Positions 34,742-44,433 are shown, counted from the stretch's first letter. The stretch: 57,459 nucleotides of DNA from Clostridia bacterium (GCA_017550745.1 JAFZOG010000104.1:1-57459); one strand, 5' to 3'. The notes: generated by a model from the sequence alone, not told the origin. A program made the numbers and translations.

Positions 34742-36217
34742 TCAGCCCTGTCCCGCCTTCATCCTGGCTTTGGCCTCATACATGGCCTGGTCAGCGCGCT
34801 TGAGGACGGCTTCAACGTTGTCACCCGCCTGGAAAACCGCCATGCCGACTGCCGCGGAGCAGCGGTTCCAGGGCGGCATGCCGCTTTCGTTCAATGCGCT
34901 GGCAAACGCCTCCTTGAGCTGTTTTAACAGCTTTTCCCGGTTGTTATAATCCTGTCCCTCCAGCACGGCGACAAACTCGTCTCCGCCGATGCGGTAAACC
35001 GGGGAATGAACGAAGGTTTCGCAGATCAGCTTGCAGGAGCCGATGATGTATTCGTTTCCCTTGTCGTGCCCGTACTTATCGTTGATGACTTTCAGGTAGT
35101 TTAAATCCACCATGACGATGCCGAATTTTGCCGTGCTGTTCATGATATCCCAGGCCAGCGACTCTGCCTTCTCATCATAGGCCGCCTTGTTTTTCACCTG
35201 CGTCAGCGCGTCTTTATAGGCAATGTCATTCATTTCGTTGACGTGTTCCTGCAGGCCCCTTGCCTCGTCTTCCGCGGCGACCATGTACTTGATGTAATCG
35301 CGCATATCAGCGGAAAGCTTCGTGACGGCATTGGCAAGGGAAGCGACCTCGTTGTGCGATCTGATGACAGGCGGCGTGAAGACAAGCTCATCCGGATCGT
35401 GCTTGCCGGCAGTGGTTTCGGCAAAGGAAACAACGCTGTTTTCAAGATCGTGAAGCGGCTTGGTCACGTTCAACCGCATCCAAACCAGCAGCAGCGCAAT
35501 GAAGAGGATCCCCAGGCCGACGACCAGGGCGATGTTGATGATCACCGTTTTGAATACCGTTTCAATCAGCTGATCCTTTGAAACATCCACGCACAGCACC
35601 CCGTAGTGCTCTCCCCGGGAATTGACGACAGGCCTGGCAAGGGTGTAATCCACGCCCCACTCCGAGGCATTCGTCAGGAACACGTCCTCGCTGCCCTGCA
35701 AAATGGCGCGGAACTGTTTTCTCGTATCCTCCCCGTACCAGCCGTCCAGGTCATCGGAATGATCGCCGAGCGTGAGCACGTACTCCGGAAAGTTTTCTTT
35801 TTCGTAAGTGGTGTTTGCGGTGCAGACCTCATAGATCTCGTAGGGATCGCCCACGTCCGCTACCTTCATGATATAGATGTAGTGGACGTCTTTGTATTTT
35901 AAATCCGATTCCGGGTCGTTGATGAAAGCATTGTCGGCATAGGTATCGATAAAGGTATCCAGGAATGCCTGGAATTCCTCGTACTTTTCCGACTTCACAA
36001 AGGTGTTTGCGCATTCTGCCATATCGTCATGGTCGATGTGGGCTTCCACGTAGTTCAGGATGCTTTCCATCTGTTTTTCGTATCTGGCGTAAATGCTCGT
36101 TCGGAAGACGAGGACCGTGGCCGCTGAAATGACGATCCCCAGCAGCAGGATAAACAGCGCGCTTGCGCAAATAATGCTGCGGTTCAGCGGGTATTTCACA
36201 TTGCTCCTTTTTCTCAT
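34742..36217 (-). CDS. Membrane diguanylate cyclase with extracellular sensor domain
   Basis: A 491-residue protein: membrane helix 1 (about 17-38), an extracellular Cache-like domain (about 45-225), helix 2 (about 228-252), a HAMP-like linker, a short coiled coil, and a C-terminal GGDEF domain (about 345-490) with RIGGDEF intact. The inhibitory RxxD site is missing (FVHS in its place). It should make cyclic di-GMP in response to an external small molecule. I start it at MRKRSNVKYPL because AAGGAG lies 9 nt upstream; the frame is open for 104 more codons, but these cover the leader and promoter. The gene is convergent with the kinase remnant and separated by a long leader from its promoter. 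Confidence 0.9.
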   Translation of the reverse strand: MRKRSNVKYPLNRSIICASALFILLLGIVISAATVLVFRTSIYARYEKQMESILNYVEAHIDHDDMAECANTFVKSEKYEEFQAFLDTFIDTYADNAFINDPESDLKYKDVHYIYIMKVADVGDPYEIYEVCTANTTYEKENFPEYVLTLGDHSDDLDGWYGEDTRKQFRAILQGSEDVFLTNASEWGVDYTLARPVVNSRGEHYGVLCVDVSKDQLIETVFKTVIINIALVVGLGILFIALLLVWMRLNVTKPLHDLENSVVSFAETTAGKHDPDELVFTPPVIRSHNEVASLANAVTKLSADMRDYIKYMVAAEDEARGLQEHVNEMNDIAYKDALTQVKNKAAYDEKAESLAWDIMNSTAKFGIVMVDLNYLKVINDKYGHDKGNEYIIGSCKLICETFVHSPVYRIGGDEFVAVLEGQDYNNREKLLKQLKEAFASALNESGMPPWNRCSAAVGMAVFQAGDNVEAVLKRADQAMYEAKARMKAGQG

Positions 36218-36401
36218 GGGTGGAAGCTCCTTTTTCGTCGTCGGCTTGTTTTTCATGGTTTTCGTTAAAGCACCGCCGAATGATTCGGCGCCGCATTCGC
36301 TGAATCTGTGCGAAAACGCCGGGCGTTTGCCTGCCCATCGCGGCATACCTTCCGGGAGGCCCTTCCGCTGTGGGCATATCCCGTGCTTATTGTCAAAATC
36401 T

Positions 36402-36430
36402 ATTATATCAAAAAAGGCGGAGCGCATCAA
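36402..36430 (-). promoter_or_regulatory. Promoter of the membrane diguanylate cyclase
   Basis: On the minus strand TTGATG (36425-36430) and TATAAT (36402-36407) are 17 nt apart, about 185 nt before the start codon. Apart from this promoter, its leader and the kinase terminator, I see nothing in 36218-36718. Confidence 0.7.
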
Positions 36431-36668
36431 TAGAAAAATCGTTCCGCAATTCATTCGCCTGCAATCCCGCAGAAGGGACGCTGGGGCAGCTTGTCCCATG
36501 CCCGAACCCGGGGTTTCTTCCGGATGCATTTTTTGCTGTTGAAGGAAGGAAAAAACTGTAAAATAATGCTGAGCCAGTCATTGCTACGGAATACGGCGGA
36601 ACCGGTTTTGAAAGCACGGCGGACGGAGGGACTCGGCACAGCAATGAAAATGATGCCAGGAACGAAAT

Positions 36669-36703
36669 CCCGCCTGCGCCGGCACGAAGCCGGGACAGGC
36701 GGG
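36669..36703 (-). terminator. Long hairpin after the permease-kinase gene
   Basis: CCCGCCTG/CAGGCGGG (36669-36676 with 36696-36703) encloses CCGGC/GCCGG (36679-36683 with 36689-36693). On the minus strand it is followed by ATTTCGTT, so the T-run is imperfect. It lies 16 nt beyond the stop codon. Confidence 0.6.
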
Positions 36704-36718
36704 AAAATGACGGCGGAT

Positions 36719-39700
36719 TCAAGCAGTCCCGCTCTCCGCTTCATAAATCAGCTCACCCAAGGTCTGGTAAAGGGCTTCCGGCTCCACCGGCTTGATGAGA
36801 TGGGCGTTCATGCCCGCCTGGAGAGACCGCTGCACATCTTCGTCAAAAGCATTGGCGGTCAGCGCGACGATGGGTATTTTTTTCGCGTCCTCCCGATCCA
36901 TGGCCCGGATCGCCGCCGCGGCCTCCAGCCCGTCCATTTCCGGCATGCGCACGTCCATGAGGATGGCCGCATAGGTTCCCGGCGCGCTCTTGGAGAACAT
37001 CTCGACGGCGGCCCTGCCGTTCTCGGCGTGGTCGGCCTGAATGTTTTCCATTTCGAGGATGTCCATCATGATCTCGGCGTTGATCTCCATATCCTCAGCC
37101 AGCAGGATGCGGCATCCTGCCAGGCTGGCCCGCTTTTTCTCCTTGAACAGCGCCATGTTGTTGCGGCGGGCGATCCGCTCAAATTCTTCTATGACTTTCG
37201 AGGCGAAAAGCGGTTTGGTCAGGAAGCTGTCCACGCCCACGCGCTCCGCCTCCTCCTGGATATCATCCCAGTTGTACGCCGTCAGGATGACCACGGTGGT
37301 CTCGCGGTCAAAGCTCTTTTGGATTTCGGCGGAGGTTTCCAGCCCGTTCATCCCCGGCATGTTCCAGTCCATCAGCACGAGGTTGTACGGCTTATTCTTC
37401 AGGCGCTGCACTTCCATCAGGCGCAGCGCTTCCTCCCCGCTTGTACAGGTGTCCGCGTAGATGCCGACTTCGTCCAGCACCATTCTGGCGTGTTCTGCCG
37501 CGATTTTATCGTCGTCCACCACCAAAACATGGAAGGAATTGGGGTCAATGGCGCTTTCCTGGGCGGTTCCCTGCTGGTCGCAGTTTCTCAGGGTGACCGT
37601 CACGGTGAATTCGCTTCCCACGCCTTTTTCGGATTCAACGCTGATGGAGCCGTTCATCATCTCCACGATGCGCTTCGTGATGGCCATGCCCAGGCCGGTG
37701 CTGCCGTATTTGGTCTTGCGGCTGCCGTCCTCCTGGGAGAAGGGCTCGAACAATTTGGGGATAAACTCCTGATCCATGCCGATGCCGGTATCCTTGATGC
37801 AGAAGCGGAGGGTGGACTGATCCTCAAATTCCATCGTCCGCTCCACCGTAAGGGTCACGCTGCCGGGCGCTTCGGTGAATTTGATGGCGTTGGACAGGAT
37901 GTTGATCAGCACCTCCTTCAGCTTCATATCGTCGCCGATATACGAGGCGTCCACCTTGTTCAGGATGCGGCATTCGTAGGTGAGCCCCTTGTCGCTGCAC
38001 TGGGACATGACCATCGCGTTGATCTGCTCCAGCATGGCGCTGAAGGAGAACACTTCCCTGTGCAGAACCATGCGGCCGGACTCGATGCGGCTCATATCCA
38101 GGATGTTGTTGATGAGGCTGAGCAGGTGCTTGGCGCTGCCGGAGATCTTCTCCAGGTATTCCTTTGTCTGGCCGCTGAGGGTTTTATCCTTGAGGGCCAG
38201 GGTGTTGAGCCCGATGATGGCGTTCATGGGCGTGCGGATCTCATGGCTCATGCTGGAGAGGAAGGACGTCTTTGCGCTGTTCGCTTCTTCCGCCGAGGCC
38301 AACGCTTCCGCCAGGGCCTCGCTCTTGGACATGGCGTCGCGCATTTCGGCGTCCACGTTGGATATTCCTACGATGATGAAGCGATCGTCGTCCTCCATCC
38401 GGGAGACTTTCATGCTGACGTAGATGGGGCCGCTGCAGCCGGTCTGGCGGTACGTCATGATATAGGTGTTTTTCCGGTCCAGGGCCTTCATCAGCGTTCG
38501 GCGGTCCAGCGCCTTGAGGAAGGCGTCCTGATCGTCGGGATATACGTTCCTGCTCAGCTCTTCGATACAGTCGCTGAAGAAGTGCCAGCCGCGCCGCGCC
38601 TCGGAAGGTGCGCTGGTCTTTTCGGCTTTGCGATACTCGATGAACTCCTCGGTTTCAAGGTTGACGGAGAACATGTCCGTATAATCCCGGGCCAGGGTAT
38701 GGGCGATGTGGGTATACATGAGCCCGGCGCTGAGGGCTTTTTCATAAGCCTCCTTCGTCATGGCGTTTTCATGCTGGATGCGCACCATGTCCGTCACGTC
38801 CTGGGACATGCCGAGCAAGCACATCCGCCCCGTGGAATCGATGAATTTCAGCTTCGTCGTTTGCAGCTGCTTCTGGTTTCCGGCGGCGTCAGGCACGTCT
38901 TCAAAGAAGATATACGGCTTGTCCATGGAGAGGGCGATCCTGTCGTCCGCGATGAAATGGGCGGCTGTTTCGGCGTCGAATATCTGGGCGTCGGTGAGCC
39001 CGGCCACGCCCGCCGGGTTTTTCTTGTGGGCATAGTCCGCAAAGGCCTGGTTGCAGGCAAGGTACACGCCGGTCTGCGCGTCCTTGGTGAATGTCAGGCA
39101 GGGCATGTTGTCCAGCAGCGCGCTGATGGATTCCTGCAGCTCCGCGATCTTCCGGACCGTGGCTACCTCGTGCTCGGCCTCGTTCAGGCGCTTGCCCAGC
39201 TTTTGCGTATCCCGGTAATTGTTCAGCAGGATGCCGATAAAGAGCAGGAACACACCCAGAGAAACGCTGGAATACAGGGTATTGGTGCGGCTGATCGCCT
39301 CCGCCTGCTCCTGGAGATAAGCCGTCCTTTCCTCTGCGGCGCCGCTTTCCATGTCGGAATCCGGATGGCTCTGGTGGTACGTAAAGATCCGTTCCACCGC
39401 TTCATTCGCGGCGTTTTCCGTGGCCCGGGAAACCCACATCATCGAAGCGAACAGCACCAGCACCAGCAGGATGATCCATACGATCACGCTCTGCTTGCGC
39501 TCTTCATCGCGCTTCAAATAGAGCAGGAACCGGTAGTACCAAAGCCCCAGCACTGCCCAGGCGATGAACAGGATATAGGAAACCGTCTCCATGGCGTGGA
39601 AGGGCAAAAGGCCAGGAATCAGCAGCAGCATCAGAAAGACGATCATCAGCAGTATGCCCGCGACGCCTGTGGTTTTTTCCAGCCGCCGGCCCGCCTGCTG

Positions 39701-40948
39701 CGCGTGCCGATAGACCGCCAGGGAAACCAGTCCGTAGATCAGCGTCGCGCCCAGGGTGGTGACGTCCACGATCCAGCCGATGGCCGTTCTGCCCACAAAG
39801 GGAATGAAAACGGATATGGCCACAACAGTGGCGACCGCCTTGCCCGGAATGCCTTTGCTGTTCAGATCGGCGAGGGCGCGGGGCGCTTCGCCTTCCCGGC
39901 CCGCCGCGTACAGCAGGCGGCTCAGCGCCAGCGTATTGCCGATGAGGCTGGTCAGGATCACCGCAAAGAGGGAGAGCATAAGCAGCGTAACGCCGGCCTG
40001 CCCGAGATAATGGTCTGCCGCGTAAAACGCCGGAACCGCCTTGATGCCTTCCAGGTTCCCCATATCCCGGATGTAGGCCAGCCAGCTGTCATACTCCGGC
40101 GGGTAGGCGGAGATGGAAAGCAGGGAAACAAAGACATAGAGCAGCGTCGTGATCAGGACGGACCAGATCAGGATCGTGCGCGTTTTCTTCACGGGAAAGC
40201 TGTATTCCTCGGAAAAATGCGAGATGTTTTCAAACCCGATAAAGGCCCAGGGGGATATGGCGGCGATATGGATGATTTGCAAGAAGGCTTTGGAGCCTTC
40301 CGTATACAGCGGCGCATAGCTGAAGGCGCTGTCATGCCGCAAAACGGCCAGCACGGCGCAGAATGTGAACCCCACGGCAAACGTCAGCGCGGCGGCGATC
40401 ATGATTTTGTTGGGCAGCCTGGCGCTCCTCAGGCACAGCAGGCCGATCAGGATCACAGCGCAGATGGAAAGCAGCGCTTCGCCGAACCATACCTCATAGC
40501 CGAACACACGGTAATGGAAACCGAACCGGAAGGCGTCGCCCAGGAAAAAGCGGGCAAACAGCGGGAGGGACGTCATATTGGCCCAGAGGATGGCCATATA
40601 GGTCAAAAGCACAAACCAGAAGGTGAGGAACCCCAGATCCTTCCCGCCGACTTGCTTCTGGAAAGTATAAATGCCGCCCGCGCTGGGCGCTTTCTGAATC
40701 ATGTACTGCAAATTCCAGGTGATCACAAAAATGACCGCCATGCCGATCAGCAGCCCGAAGACCGTGCCGAGAATGCCGGACTTTTGCAGATAGGTATTGC
40801 AGGTTACGATAAACGAACCCCAGCCGATACTGGTGCCGATGGAGAACGCCCACATGCCCATGGGCGTGAAATTGGCCCTCAGTCCCTGGGCGGGGCTGTC
40901 CGCTTTCGTCTTAGGCGAGGCGCCGTGTTCACCGTGCTGTATACTCAT
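36719..40948 (-). CDS. APC permease fused to hybrid histidine kinase with two receivers
   Basis: A 1409-residue single open frame. Residues 25-475 are an APC-type amino acid permease (about 12 helices; ISPWAFIGFE at 231-240). Two more helices (about 487-507 and 561-577) flank a roughly 50-residue outer loop. A coiled coil (580-610) leads to a PAS domain (about 610-720) and a second PAS-like module (about 750-870). The kinase follows: H902 in SHEIRTP, N-box NAIKF near 1020, DTGIGM 1053-1058, GSTGLGMAI. Receiver 1 has D1145-1147, phosphoacceptor D1194 and K1245; receiver 2 has E1285/D1286, D1332 and K1386. All key residues are present. AAAAGGAG is about 8 nt upstream; the gene follows the PAS-GGDEF gene by 33 nt. 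I infer a transport-coupled sensor (transceptor) or a permease fold used only for sensing. No DNA-binding output is fused. Confidence 0.92.
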   Translation of the reverse strand: MSIQHGEHGASPKTKADSPAQGLRANFTPMGMWAFSIGTSIGWGSFIVTCNTYLQKSGILGTVFGLLIGMAVIFVITWNLQYMIQKAPSAGGIYTFQKQVGGKDLGFLTFWFVLLTYMAILWANMTSLPLFARFFLGDAFRFGFHYRVFGYEVWFGEALLSICAVILIGLLCLRSARLPNKIMIAAALTFAVGFTFCAVLAVLRHDSAFSYAPLYTEGSKAFLQIIHIAAISPWAFIGFENISHFSEEYSFPVKKTRTILIWSVLITTLLYVFVSLLSISAYPPEYDSWLAYIRDMGNLEGIKAVPAFYAADHYLGQAGVTLLMLSLFAVILTSLIGNTLALSRLLYAAGREGEAPRALADLNSKGIPGKAVATVVAISVFIPFVGRTAIGWIVDVTTLGATLIYGLVSLAVYRHAQQAGRRLEKTTGVAGILLMIVFLMLLLIPGLLPFHAMETVSYILFIAWAVLGLWYYRFLLYLKRDEERKQSVIVWIILLVLVLFASMMWVSRATENAANEAVERIFTYHQSHPDSDMESGAAEERTAYLQEQAEAISRTNTLYSSVSLGVFLLFIGILLNNYRDTQKLGKRLNEAEHEVATVRKIAELQESISALLDNMPCLTFTKDAQTGVYLACNQAFADYAHKKNPAGVAGLTDAQIFDAETAAHFIADDRIALSMDKPYIFFEDVPDAAGNQKQLQTTKLKFIDSTGRMCLLGMSQDVTDMVRIQHENAMTKEAYEKALSAGLMYTHIAHTLARDYTDMFSVNLETEEFIEYRKAEKTSAPSEARRGWHFFSDCIEELSRNVYPDDQDAFLKALDRRTLMKALDRKNTYIMTYRQTGCSGPIYVSMKVSRMEDDDRFIIVGISNVDAEMRDAMSKSEALAEALASAEEANSAKTSFLSSMSHEIRTPMNAIIGLNTLALKDKTLSGQTKEYLEKISGSAKHLLSLINNILDMSRIESGRMVLHREVFSFSAMLEQINAMVMSQCSDKGLTYECRILNKVDASYIGDDMKLKEVLINILSNAIKFTEAPGSVTLTVERTMEFEDQSTLRFCIKDTGIGMDQEFIPKLFEPFSQEDGSRKTKYGSTGLGMAITKRIVEMMNGSISVESEKGVGSEFTVTVTLRNCDQQGTAQESAIDPNSFHVLVVDDDKIAAEHARMVLDEVGIYADTCTSGEEALRLMEVQRLKNKPYNLVLMDWNMPGMNGLETSAEIQKSFDRETTVVILTAYNWDDIQEEAERVGVDSFLTKPLFASKVIEEFERIARRNNMALFKEKKRASLAGCRILLAEDMEINAEIMMDILEMENIQADHAENGRAAVEMFSKSAPGTYAAILMDVRMPEMDGLEAAAAIRAMDREDAKKIPIVALTANAFDEDVQRSLQAGMNAHLIKPVEPEALYQTLGELIYEAESGTA

Positions 40949-40981
40949 TGCTTTCTCCTTTTGCTTTGATTCTGTGGTTCA

Positions 40982-43420
40982 TCAGCCGTTCTTGATTGCC
41001 TTCAGGTCGCTCTTGTTTTCGTACATGCGCTGGTCCGCGCGTTCAAACACGGGCGCCACACGGGCGTCACGCTCGTATTTCGCCATGCCGCAGGCGATCA
41101 CGATGCCTCCGCTTTTCAGCGCGTCTGTGTTTCTGGCCCGCATCTGCTCCACCAGTTCGTCGATGCGCTGATAGTCGCTGCCCTGGGAGATGACGGCAAA
41201 TTCGTCCCCGCCGATGCGGAACACGGGGCTGCGCTTGAAGGTATCGCAGATGATCTTGCAGGCGTCCTGGATGTATTGGTCTCCCGCGTTGTGCCCGGCG
41301 GTATCGTTGACCTTTTTCAGGTCGTTCAGATCCAGGATCACGATGGCGAACTCCGATACGAGGCCGCTTAGGATCTGCTGGTTCAGCCTTTCTTCCGCCT
41401 CCAGATAGGCGTGCCTGTTCTTCACGTGGGTCAGGGGGTCGATATTGGCGTTGATCTGCGCCTTGGCGAGGTTTTGGGCATACGCTTCCTCCTGGCGCAC
41501 CTGATTGTCGATGTCCTGGATGCCGACGATCAGGCGTCTGCCCTCCTTCTCCTCCGCCATCGCCGCCTTGAGCAGCACATAGGAGGATTCCCCGTCCTTC
41601 ACCAGGCGGTAGCTCAGGGTGAATATGCCGTACTGCTTGATCTCCGCCATGACGTTTTCCAGGGTAAAGAACGAAAGGAAACGGTTGAGATCGTCCGGGT
41701 GGTTGAACTGGCGGGCCGCATCCCTGGTGGTTTTGAAGAAATCCGTGCCTTCCTTGGCCTGCCCGAAGGAGGTATAGCCCTGTGACGCGCTGAATTCCCG
41801 GTAATTGCCGGTTTCCGGGTCCACCACGTAGATGCAGAGGTAATCGCCGGCCAGCGCATGGATGCGGGCATAGGCGATCTGCTCTTCCGCCGCCCGCTCC
41901 GCCGCCCAGCGCTGCTGCATATGCTCGTCAACGTCCGCCACGCCCAGGATGATGCAGTGCGCATCCTCCTCCGAGCGGGAAACCTTCATGGAGTAATACC
42001 TGGGCTCGCCGTTTGTCATTAAACGGTAGGTCATGACGAAGGTGCTGTTCCGGTCCAGCGCCGCTTCAAGGGCCTTTCGTTTCATTGCCTTGATCACGGC
42101 GTCCCGGTCGTCCGGATGCACCATGGCCTCCGCTTCGATCCGGAAGGTCTCGAAGAAGTGCCAGCCGTGGCGCGATTCTTCCAGGGTGTTGCTGTCTTCG
42201 TCATTGTGGTATTCCGTGAATTCCTCGGTATCGAGGTTGACGTAATAGAGCACCGTAAATCCGCGGGTCAGCGCGTGGGAGATATGGGAATAGATGATGC
42301 CGGTGGTCTTCGCCTTTTCGTAGTCTTCCCGGGTGGTTGCCTTATCGCGCTGGACGCTCACAATGTTCGTCACATCCTGGCACATGCCCAGAACGCAAAG
42401 CTGCCCGGCGAAATTGGTGTATTTCAGCTTCGTGGTCTGGAGCTGGCGCCGGTTGCCGGCGGCGTCCGGCACGTCCTCATAGAAGATGTAGGGCTCGTCC
42501 ATGGAGAGGGCGATTTTGTCCTCGTCGCCGAACTGCTTTGCGGTCTCGGCGTCGAAGAGCTGCGCCGCGGAAAGCCCGATCACGCCCGCCGGGCTTTCCT
42601 TGTCGGCGTAGTCCGCGAAGGCCTTGTTGCAGGCGAGGTACACGCCGGTTTCGGCGTCCTTGGCAAAGGTCATGGCGGGCATATTGTCCAGCAGGGAGAC
42701 GATGATATCCTGCATTGTGGCCACCTTATCGGCCTGCGCCAAGCTGTGCCTGTATTCCTCGGCCGCGTCGCTGATGAGGAAGGTGCGCAGCAGGCAGGTG
42801 CCCAGCAGATACCCGACGGCGTACAGGGGGAGATACGGGAACCAGATCTGAATGAAGAGGAAAAGCGCCATGATCAGGCCGAACAGCGCCAGGGCGCAGT
42901 ATCTGATCCTGCTTTTCGCGGGATTGCGGCGCAGCTTGGAAAACGCGTAGGCGGAAATCAGGAGCAGCTGCAGGATCTGGCTGACAAGGATGAAATACCG
43001 CACGGGAAGCGCGCGGTACACGCAATCCGCGTCCACCGTGAACAGCATGGGCTTAAAGATGTTGGCCACCGTGAGAAGCGCGATGATCGCCGCGATGAAC
43101 TGTCCCGCGAACACAAGCATATGCCCGATCTCAGTCTTCTCTTCCAGATAAGCCACCGTGAACTGTGACCAGAACAGCACGCCCGCGGCCATGGCGGCGA
43201 AATAGACGGTGGTGTCGGCAAAAAGCAGCAGCGCCAGTTTTCCGGCTTCAAAAAAGCCCCACAGGACATCCACGATGTAATACGCCAGGACGGCAAACAG
43301 GAAATTTCTGTACGCCTTCCAGACGGGCTGATCATAGAAATCCCTGGGTTTGAAGAGCAGGTCATGATGCTCGATCAGCAGTATCAGGATCGCAAGCAGA
43401 CTGATTGCGGAATAATACAT
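40982..43420 (-). CDS. Membrane PAS-PAS-PAS diguanylate cyclase
   Basis: An 812-residue protein. About seven membrane helices fill residues 1-215. A PAS domain (about 240-350) and a PAS-like module (about 380-500) closely resemble the two sensor modules of the permease-kinase fusion (LLDNMPxxTFxKDAxTGVYLACN, EDVPDAAGN, QLQTTKLK are shared). A third module (about 515-640) resembles the C-terminal modules of the EAL protein at 44669. The GGDEF domain (655-805) has RIGGDEF (735-741) and lacks the RxxD inhibitory site. It should make cyclic di-GMP. It lies 33 nt upstream of the fusion gene in the same direction, so the two are one operon. The ribosome binding site (AGGGATG) is weak. Confidence 0.9.
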   Translation of the reverse strand: MYYSAISLLAILILLIEHHDLLFKPRDFYDQPVWKAYRNFLFAVLAYYIVDVLWGFFEAGKLALLLFADTTVYFAAMAAGVLFWSQFTVAYLEEKTEIGHMLVFAGQFIAAIIALLTVANIFKPMLFTVDADCVYRALPVRYFILVSQILQLLLISAYAFSKLRRNPAKSRIRYCALALFGLIMALFLFIQIWFPYLPLYAVGYLLGTCLLRTFLISDAAEEYRHSLAQADKVATMQDIIVSLLDNMPAMTFAKDAETGVYLACNKAFADYADKESPAGVIGLSAAQLFDAETAKQFGDEDKIALSMDEPYIFYEDVPDAAGNRRQLQTTKLKYTNFAGQLCVLGMCQDVTNIVSVQRDKATTREDYEKAKTTGIIYSHISHALTRGFTVLYYVNLDTEEFTEYHNDEDSNTLEESRHGWHFFETFRIEAEAMVHPDDRDAVIKAMKRKALEAALDRNSTFVMTYRLMTNGEPRYYSMKVSRSEEDAHCIILGVADVDEHMQQRWAAERAAEEQIAYARIHALAGDYLCIYVVDPETGNYREFSASQGYTSFGQAKEGTDFFKTTRDAARQFNHPDDLNRFLSFFTLENVMAEIKQYGIFTLSYRLVKDGESSYVLLKAAMAEEKEGRRLIVGIQDIDNQVRQEEAYAQNLAKAQINANIDPLTHVKNRHAYLEAEERLNQQILSGLVSEFAIVILDLNDLKKVNDTAGHNAGDQYIQDACKIICDTFKRSPVFRIGGDEFAVISQGSDYQRIDELVEQMRARNTDALKSGGIVIACGMAKYERDARVAPVFERADQRMYENKSDLKAIKNG

Positions 43421-43463
43421 AACATCAGCATCCCTGTAATTGGTTTCATCCCCGTCTTTACGT

Positions 43464-43505
43464 CCGCGCGCACAAAAGCCGCCCGCAAAAGGGAAGGGCG
43501 CGCGG
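43464..43505 (-). other. GC-rich stem-loop between mgtC-like and cyclase genes
   Basis: CCGCGCGC/GCGCGCGG (43464-43471 with 43498-43505) form an 8-bp stem with a 26-nt loop just after the MgtC-like stop. No clear T-run follows on the minus strand, so it may only attenuate read-through into the cyclase gene. Confidence 0.35.
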
Positions 43506-43513
43506 CGGCGCGG

Positions 43514-44239
43514 TCAGCGCGTGAACGTGTGCCGGAAATACAGCACGTTGTTGTTGCGCTCCAGGAATTCAAGTACATCCTCCTGCCTGACACAGTTGTT
43601 CATCTTGATCTCCATGGAATACTTGGTGGAGCCATCCTGGTTGCGCAGGATGCTGCTCTCCATGACCTGGGCCTGCCAAAGCTGAAACTGCCTGGTCAGC
43701 TCGGTTCGGAAGTTTTTATCCTCCCTGGCCGTGATTTCGATATGGTATATCTGATACTGGTCGTTGTGGACAGGCAAACGGTGCATGATGATTTGAAACA
43801 GGATCACCAGGCCGGTGCTGAAAATACCCAGGGGGTACATGCCCGCTCCCAAGGCCAGGCCGATGCCCGCCGTGGCCCAGAGACCGGCGGCGGTGGTCAG
43901 CCCCTTCACCATGGGGCCCTGCTTGAAAATCACGCCCGCGCAGAGAAAGCCGATGCCGCTGACCACCTGGGCGGCAATACGCGCGGGATCCGCCCCGCGA
44001 ACGCCCCACGCGCTGCCCTCCGACGTGATCGTCAGATCGGAAAACCCGTATTTCGATACGATAATGATCAAAGCCGCGGCGCAGGAAACCAGCATATGCG
44101 TGCGCACCCCCGCTTCCTTCAGCCGCCGGCTGCGCTCCATGCCGATTGAGGCGCCGCAGACGCTGGCCGCAGCGATACGCAGAAAAAATTCCAGATATTG
44201 CAGGATCGAAATACGCTGATTCAGGAAGTCCAAAAACAT
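43514..44239 (-). CDS. MgtC/SapB family membrane protein
   Basis: A 241-residue protein with four to five N-terminal helices (residues about 10-140) and a soluble ACT-like C-terminal domain (about 150-241). Family marks are the GASIGMERSRRLKEAGVRTHMLVSCAAAL block near 30-55 and GIGFLCAGVIFKQG near 95-108. MgtC relatives take part in magnesium homeostasis and, in some pathogens, lower cyclic-di-GMP and cellulose output by acting on the F-ATPase. I start it at MFLDFLNQ, which has AAAAGGTGG about 8 nt upstream; a GTG four codons earlier overlaps that site. Confidence 0.88.
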   Translation of the reverse strand: MFLDFLNQRISILQYLEFFLRIAAASVCGASIGMERSRRLKEAGVRTHMLVSCAAALIIIVSKYGFSDLTITSEGSAWGVRGADPARIAAQVVSGIGFLCAGVIFKQGPMVKGLTTAAGLWATAGIGLALGAGMYPLGIFSTGLVILFQIIMHRLPVHNDQYQIYHIEITAREDKNFRTELTRQFQLWQAQVMESSILRNQDGSTKYSMEIKMNNCVRQEDVLEFLERNNNVLYFRHTFTR

Positions 44240-44433
44240 GAACGATACCACCTTTTATCATCTGCTTTGGGGCTGACGGCATGAGGCTCCGTGCCAAGGG
44301 GGAGCTTCCCTGCTTTGGAATAAATGCTTTGCCTGGCGGCAGCCGGGAAATGATTCCCATTTCCTGCAATGGGAGCCTAAGGGATGCTGTGGCTGAAACG
44401 CTTTCGCGGCGCGCTTTTTTCGGGAATGACAAG

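Noticed and set aside
34550-34927. A 125-codon plus-strand gene
   Set aside because: Its first part is the kinase relic and its second part is antisense to the cyclase; it is better described as a pseudogene remnant.
36491-40969. Antisense open frame of 1492 codons across the permease-kinase gene
   Set aside because: It is antisense to a gene with full domain motifs, has low-complexity H/R/Q-rich content and no recognisable domain; such frames arise from high third-position GC.
44240-44433. Magnesium riboswitch before the MgtC-like gene
   Set aside because: The leader is long enough, but I could not recognise the conserved M-box or ykoK core.
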